Source of the DNA: an uncultured Oscillospiraceae bacterium
GTDB lineage: Bacteria; Bacillota; Clostridia; Oscillospirales; Oscillospiraceae
Length of the DNA stretch: 8,619 nt
Assembly (NCBI GenBank): GCA_934662925.1
Contig: CAKUKL010000052.1
Coordinates: 1-8,619, forward strand
Reading direction: 5' to 3'
Below, piece by piece: positions 7,445 through 8,619 of this stretch. The notes under the pieces were generated by a model, which was given only the letters and a program-made list of their open reading frames with translations, did no database searches and was not told the origin of the DNA. The stretch's first letter is position 1. Every line of letters begins with the position of its first letter. The position numbers were made by a program, and so were the translations under genes.

Positions 7445-8071
7445 TTACGCCTCGCCGCAGGCGAGGATAATCTCCCTGGCGTAGGGCAGCTCCAGAATGG
7501 CGTCGCACAGCGTGTGCCACTCGTCCAGCTTGTGGGCCCGGCGGGCAAAGTAGATCTTGCTGAGCACCTCATAGTTCATGGTGACGGTGCGCATCTGGTT
7601 GTAGCTGGTGGGCAGGAGCTGGATGAGGTCGTACCAGTCCGCCTTGTCCTTCGTCTCCATGTAGCGCAGACGAACCTGCTCCAGATAGGCGATCCAGCCG
7701 TCGAACTCCTTCCGGGTGGCCTCGGTCATGTGGTCGGTGGAGAAATCCTCCGCTGAGAACGCCTTGGCGTGGATCTTGTGCATGGTGGAGGTGGAGTTGG
7801 CCACGGTACCTACCTTATAAGTATCGAACTCTTTCCACCAGTAGAGAGGGGCGGTGATGTCCATAGATACCATGATCTGACGGATGAACTTCCGGTGGTC
7901 GCTGCCCGCCCGGCACAGCCGCCCGGCCAGAGACAGGTCGTTCTCCCCCAGAATGTACTCGCCCTTTTCGTTGTAGGCGCTGTCGCCCCGCGCCCAGCTG
8001 TTCAGGGGGTTGCGGGCGCCCCGCATGGCGTTTTCAAGGTTCATGACGCTGACGCGTTCCACTTTAAGCAT
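7445..8071 (-). CDS. Divergent ThyX-like (flavin-dependent thymidylate synthase-related) protein
   Basis: The protein is 208 aa. It belongs to a group I recognise from phages and clostridial chromosomes: LENAMRGARNPLNSW (12-26), LGENDLSLAGRLCRAGSDHRKFIRQI (41-66), APLYWWKEFDTYKVGT (74-89), ANSTSTMHKI (91-100), LLPTSYNQMRTVTMNYEVL (152-170) and ARRAHKLDEW (176-185). Its overall plan follows ThyX, which makes dTMP from dUMP with FAD and folate. The stretch 74-100 corresponds to the ThyX signature 'RHR..S.NE.S.RY' and 152-185 to the ThyX C-terminal 'LP....NLR.L..F..LR...' region. The catalytic signature itself is absent, so thymidylate synthase activity is doubtful. The ATG at 8071 has GGGAGGG (8079-8085) 7 nt upstream; the in-frame ATG at 8137 would lie inside the upstream terminator/promoter region and is rejected. 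Monocistronic: own promoter and own terminator. Confidence 0.75.
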   Translation of the reverse strand: MLKVERVSVMNLENAMRGARNPLNSWARGDSAYNEKGEYILGENDLSLAGRLCRAGSDHRKFIRQIMVSMDITAPLYWWKEFDTYKVGTVANSTSTMHKIHAKAFSAEDFSTDHMTEATRKEFDGWIAYLEQVRLRYMETKDKADWYDLIQLLPTSYNQMRTVTMNYEVLSKIYFARRAHKLDEWHTLCDAILELPYAREIILACGEA

Positions 8072-8078
8072 AGTAAAG

Positions 8079-8085
8079 CCCTCCC
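8079..8085 (-). promoter_or_regulatory. Ribosome binding site of the ThyX-like gene
   Basis: GGGAGGG, 7 nt before the ATG at 8071. It selects the 208-aa form over a longer open frame beginning at 8137. Confidence 0.7.
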
Positions 8086-8108
8086 GGCGTGAAAATATTC
8101 TGTCCCTG

Positions 8109-8137
8109 AGTATAACAAAAAAACGGCTCCGGTTCAA
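8109..8137 (-). promoter_or_regulatory. Promoter of the ThyX-like gene, embedded in the upstream terminator
   Basis: TTGAAC (8137-8132) and TATACT (8114-8109) are exactly 17 bp apart, and TGT precedes the -10 hexamer (extended -10). The -35 lies in the loop and descending arm of the preceding terminator hairpin, and the spacer contains that terminator's T-run. Transcription would start about 8101-8103, giving a leader of about 30 nt. Confidence 0.75.
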
Positions 8138-8150
8138 GCCTGACCGGAAC
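8117..8150 (-). terminator. Rho-independent terminator of the SulP-type permease gene
   Basis: Minus-strand arms GTTCCGGT (8150-8143) and ACCGGAGC (8133-8126) pair over 8 bp including one G-T wobble, around a 9-nt loop. Two bases later come seven T (8123-8117). The hairpin begins 26 nt after the permease stop codon. Confidence 0.8.
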
Positions 8151-8176
8151 GGTCATTATGCCATTATTACACGGCC

Positions 8177-8619
8177 TTATCCCTCCGCGATGTCGGCCAG
8201 CGCCTCCTGCGCACCCCAGAAGTAGTTGTTCTCGCCCACCAGAGCCGTGACGCCGCCCCGGTCCATGGCCGTGCGGAAGGCGGCGTTGGCCCCGGCGAAG
8301 CACACCCGGATGCCCAGCGCCTGCTGCTCCTCGCAGAAACGCAGGATGGCCCGGATACCGGTGGTGTCCACGGTGGACACGCCCCGGACGGACAGCACCA
8401 CGGCGGACATGTCCTCCGGGATCTCCGCCAGCCGCTGGGACAGAATACCGGCGGAGCCGAAGAAAATGGCCCCGGAGATATACACCACCCGGACGGCGGC
8501 ATGGCGCTCATGGTACTTCTGGTTGAGCTTTTCCAGCCGCAGGGGGTCCACCTCGCTGATGGTGACCTCCACATTGTTAACGCTCTTGACGGCGAAGATG
8601 ACGCAGCACAGGCCGAGGC
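8177..8619 (-). CDS. SulP-family anion permease, C-terminal part with STAS domain (partial)
   Basis: The frame is open to the right edge; 146 complete codons are visible. The first residues, LGLCCVIFAVKSVNN, look like the end of a last membrane helix, followed by a short linker (VEVTISEVDPLRLEKLNQKYHERHA) and a STAS domain. The latter has VRVVYISGAIFFGSAGILSQRL, then VVLSVRGVSTVDTTGIRAILRF, GIRVCFAGANAAFRTAMDRGG and a closing helix. The GxIFFGsA entry and the VDTTG loop are typical of the cytoplasmic STAS domains of SulP (SLC26-like) carriers of sulfate, bicarbonate and other anions; the substrate cannot be told without the membrane part. A GTG at 8572 could start a stand-alone 131-aa STAS protein, but the frame continues upstream into hydrophobic sequence and no clear Shine-Dalgarno precedes that GTG, so I read it as the C-terminus of a permease. 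Confidence 0.8.
   Translation of the reverse strand, partial: LGLCCVIFAVKSVNNVEVTISEVDPLRLEKLNQKYHERHAAVRVVYISGAIFFGSAGILSQRLAEIPEDMSAVVLSVRGVSTVDTTGIRAILRFCEEQQALGIRVCFAGANAAFRTAMDRGGVTALVGENNYFWGAQEALADIAEG

Noticed and set aside
8177..8572. Stand-alone STAS protein (anti-sigma antagonist type) starting at GTG 8572
   Set aside because: The frame remains open to the window edge and encodes hydrophobic residues just upstream, as expected for the end of a SulP membrane domain. It cannot be fully excluded without the neighbouring sequence.

Overview
The window is GC-rich DNA (about two thirds G+C by eye), densely packed, with every convincing gene on the minus strand. The Gram-positive style Shine-Dalgarno sites, U-tract terminators, RecG/Tex sequences and the C_GCAxxG_C_C protein suggest a Firmicute of class Clostridia. 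A high-GC gut Oscillospiraceae (Flavonifractor/Lawsonibacter/Oscillibacter-like) is my best guess, by inference only. No rRNA, tRNA, CRISPR array, transposase or integrase was found.

Layout in the direction of transcription (right to left): (1) the 3' end of a SulP-type permease with its STAS domain (8619-8177), closed by a hairpin/U-tract terminator. (2) A single gene for a divergent ThyX-like protein (8071-7445); its promoter is embedded in the preceding terminator, and it has a strong terminator of its own. (3) A compact run of four genes, recG (7311-5095), a HicB-like/DinB-like fusion (5071-4373), a C_GCAxxG_C_C redox-type protein (4333-3947) and tex (3917-1755). Gaps are 23-39 bp, each gene has its own Shine-Dalgarno site, and an extended -10 promoter lies before recG. 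(4) A second unit of two genes: a MerR regulator fused to an RDD membrane domain (1678-200), preceded by a 19-bp-spacer promoter of MerR type, and, one base further on, the start of a zincin-like metallopeptidase (198-1, cut by the window edge).

How the genes relate: recG (branch migration at stalled forks) and tex (RNA-binding transcription/translation factor) are housekeeping genes. The two small genes between them have no proven link to either. The MerR-RDD gene and the peptidase gene look translationally coupled and could form a membrane-sensing regulatory pair.

Most notable observations: an in-frame insertion of about 50 codons between helicase motifs II and III of RecG, made of four consecutive DNA hairpins, which looks like a palindromic repeat element domesticated inside an essential-type gene; the membrane-integrated MerR regulator with its matching promoter; the ThyX-like protein whose signature motif is replaced; and the interlocked terminator/promoter at 8109-8150.
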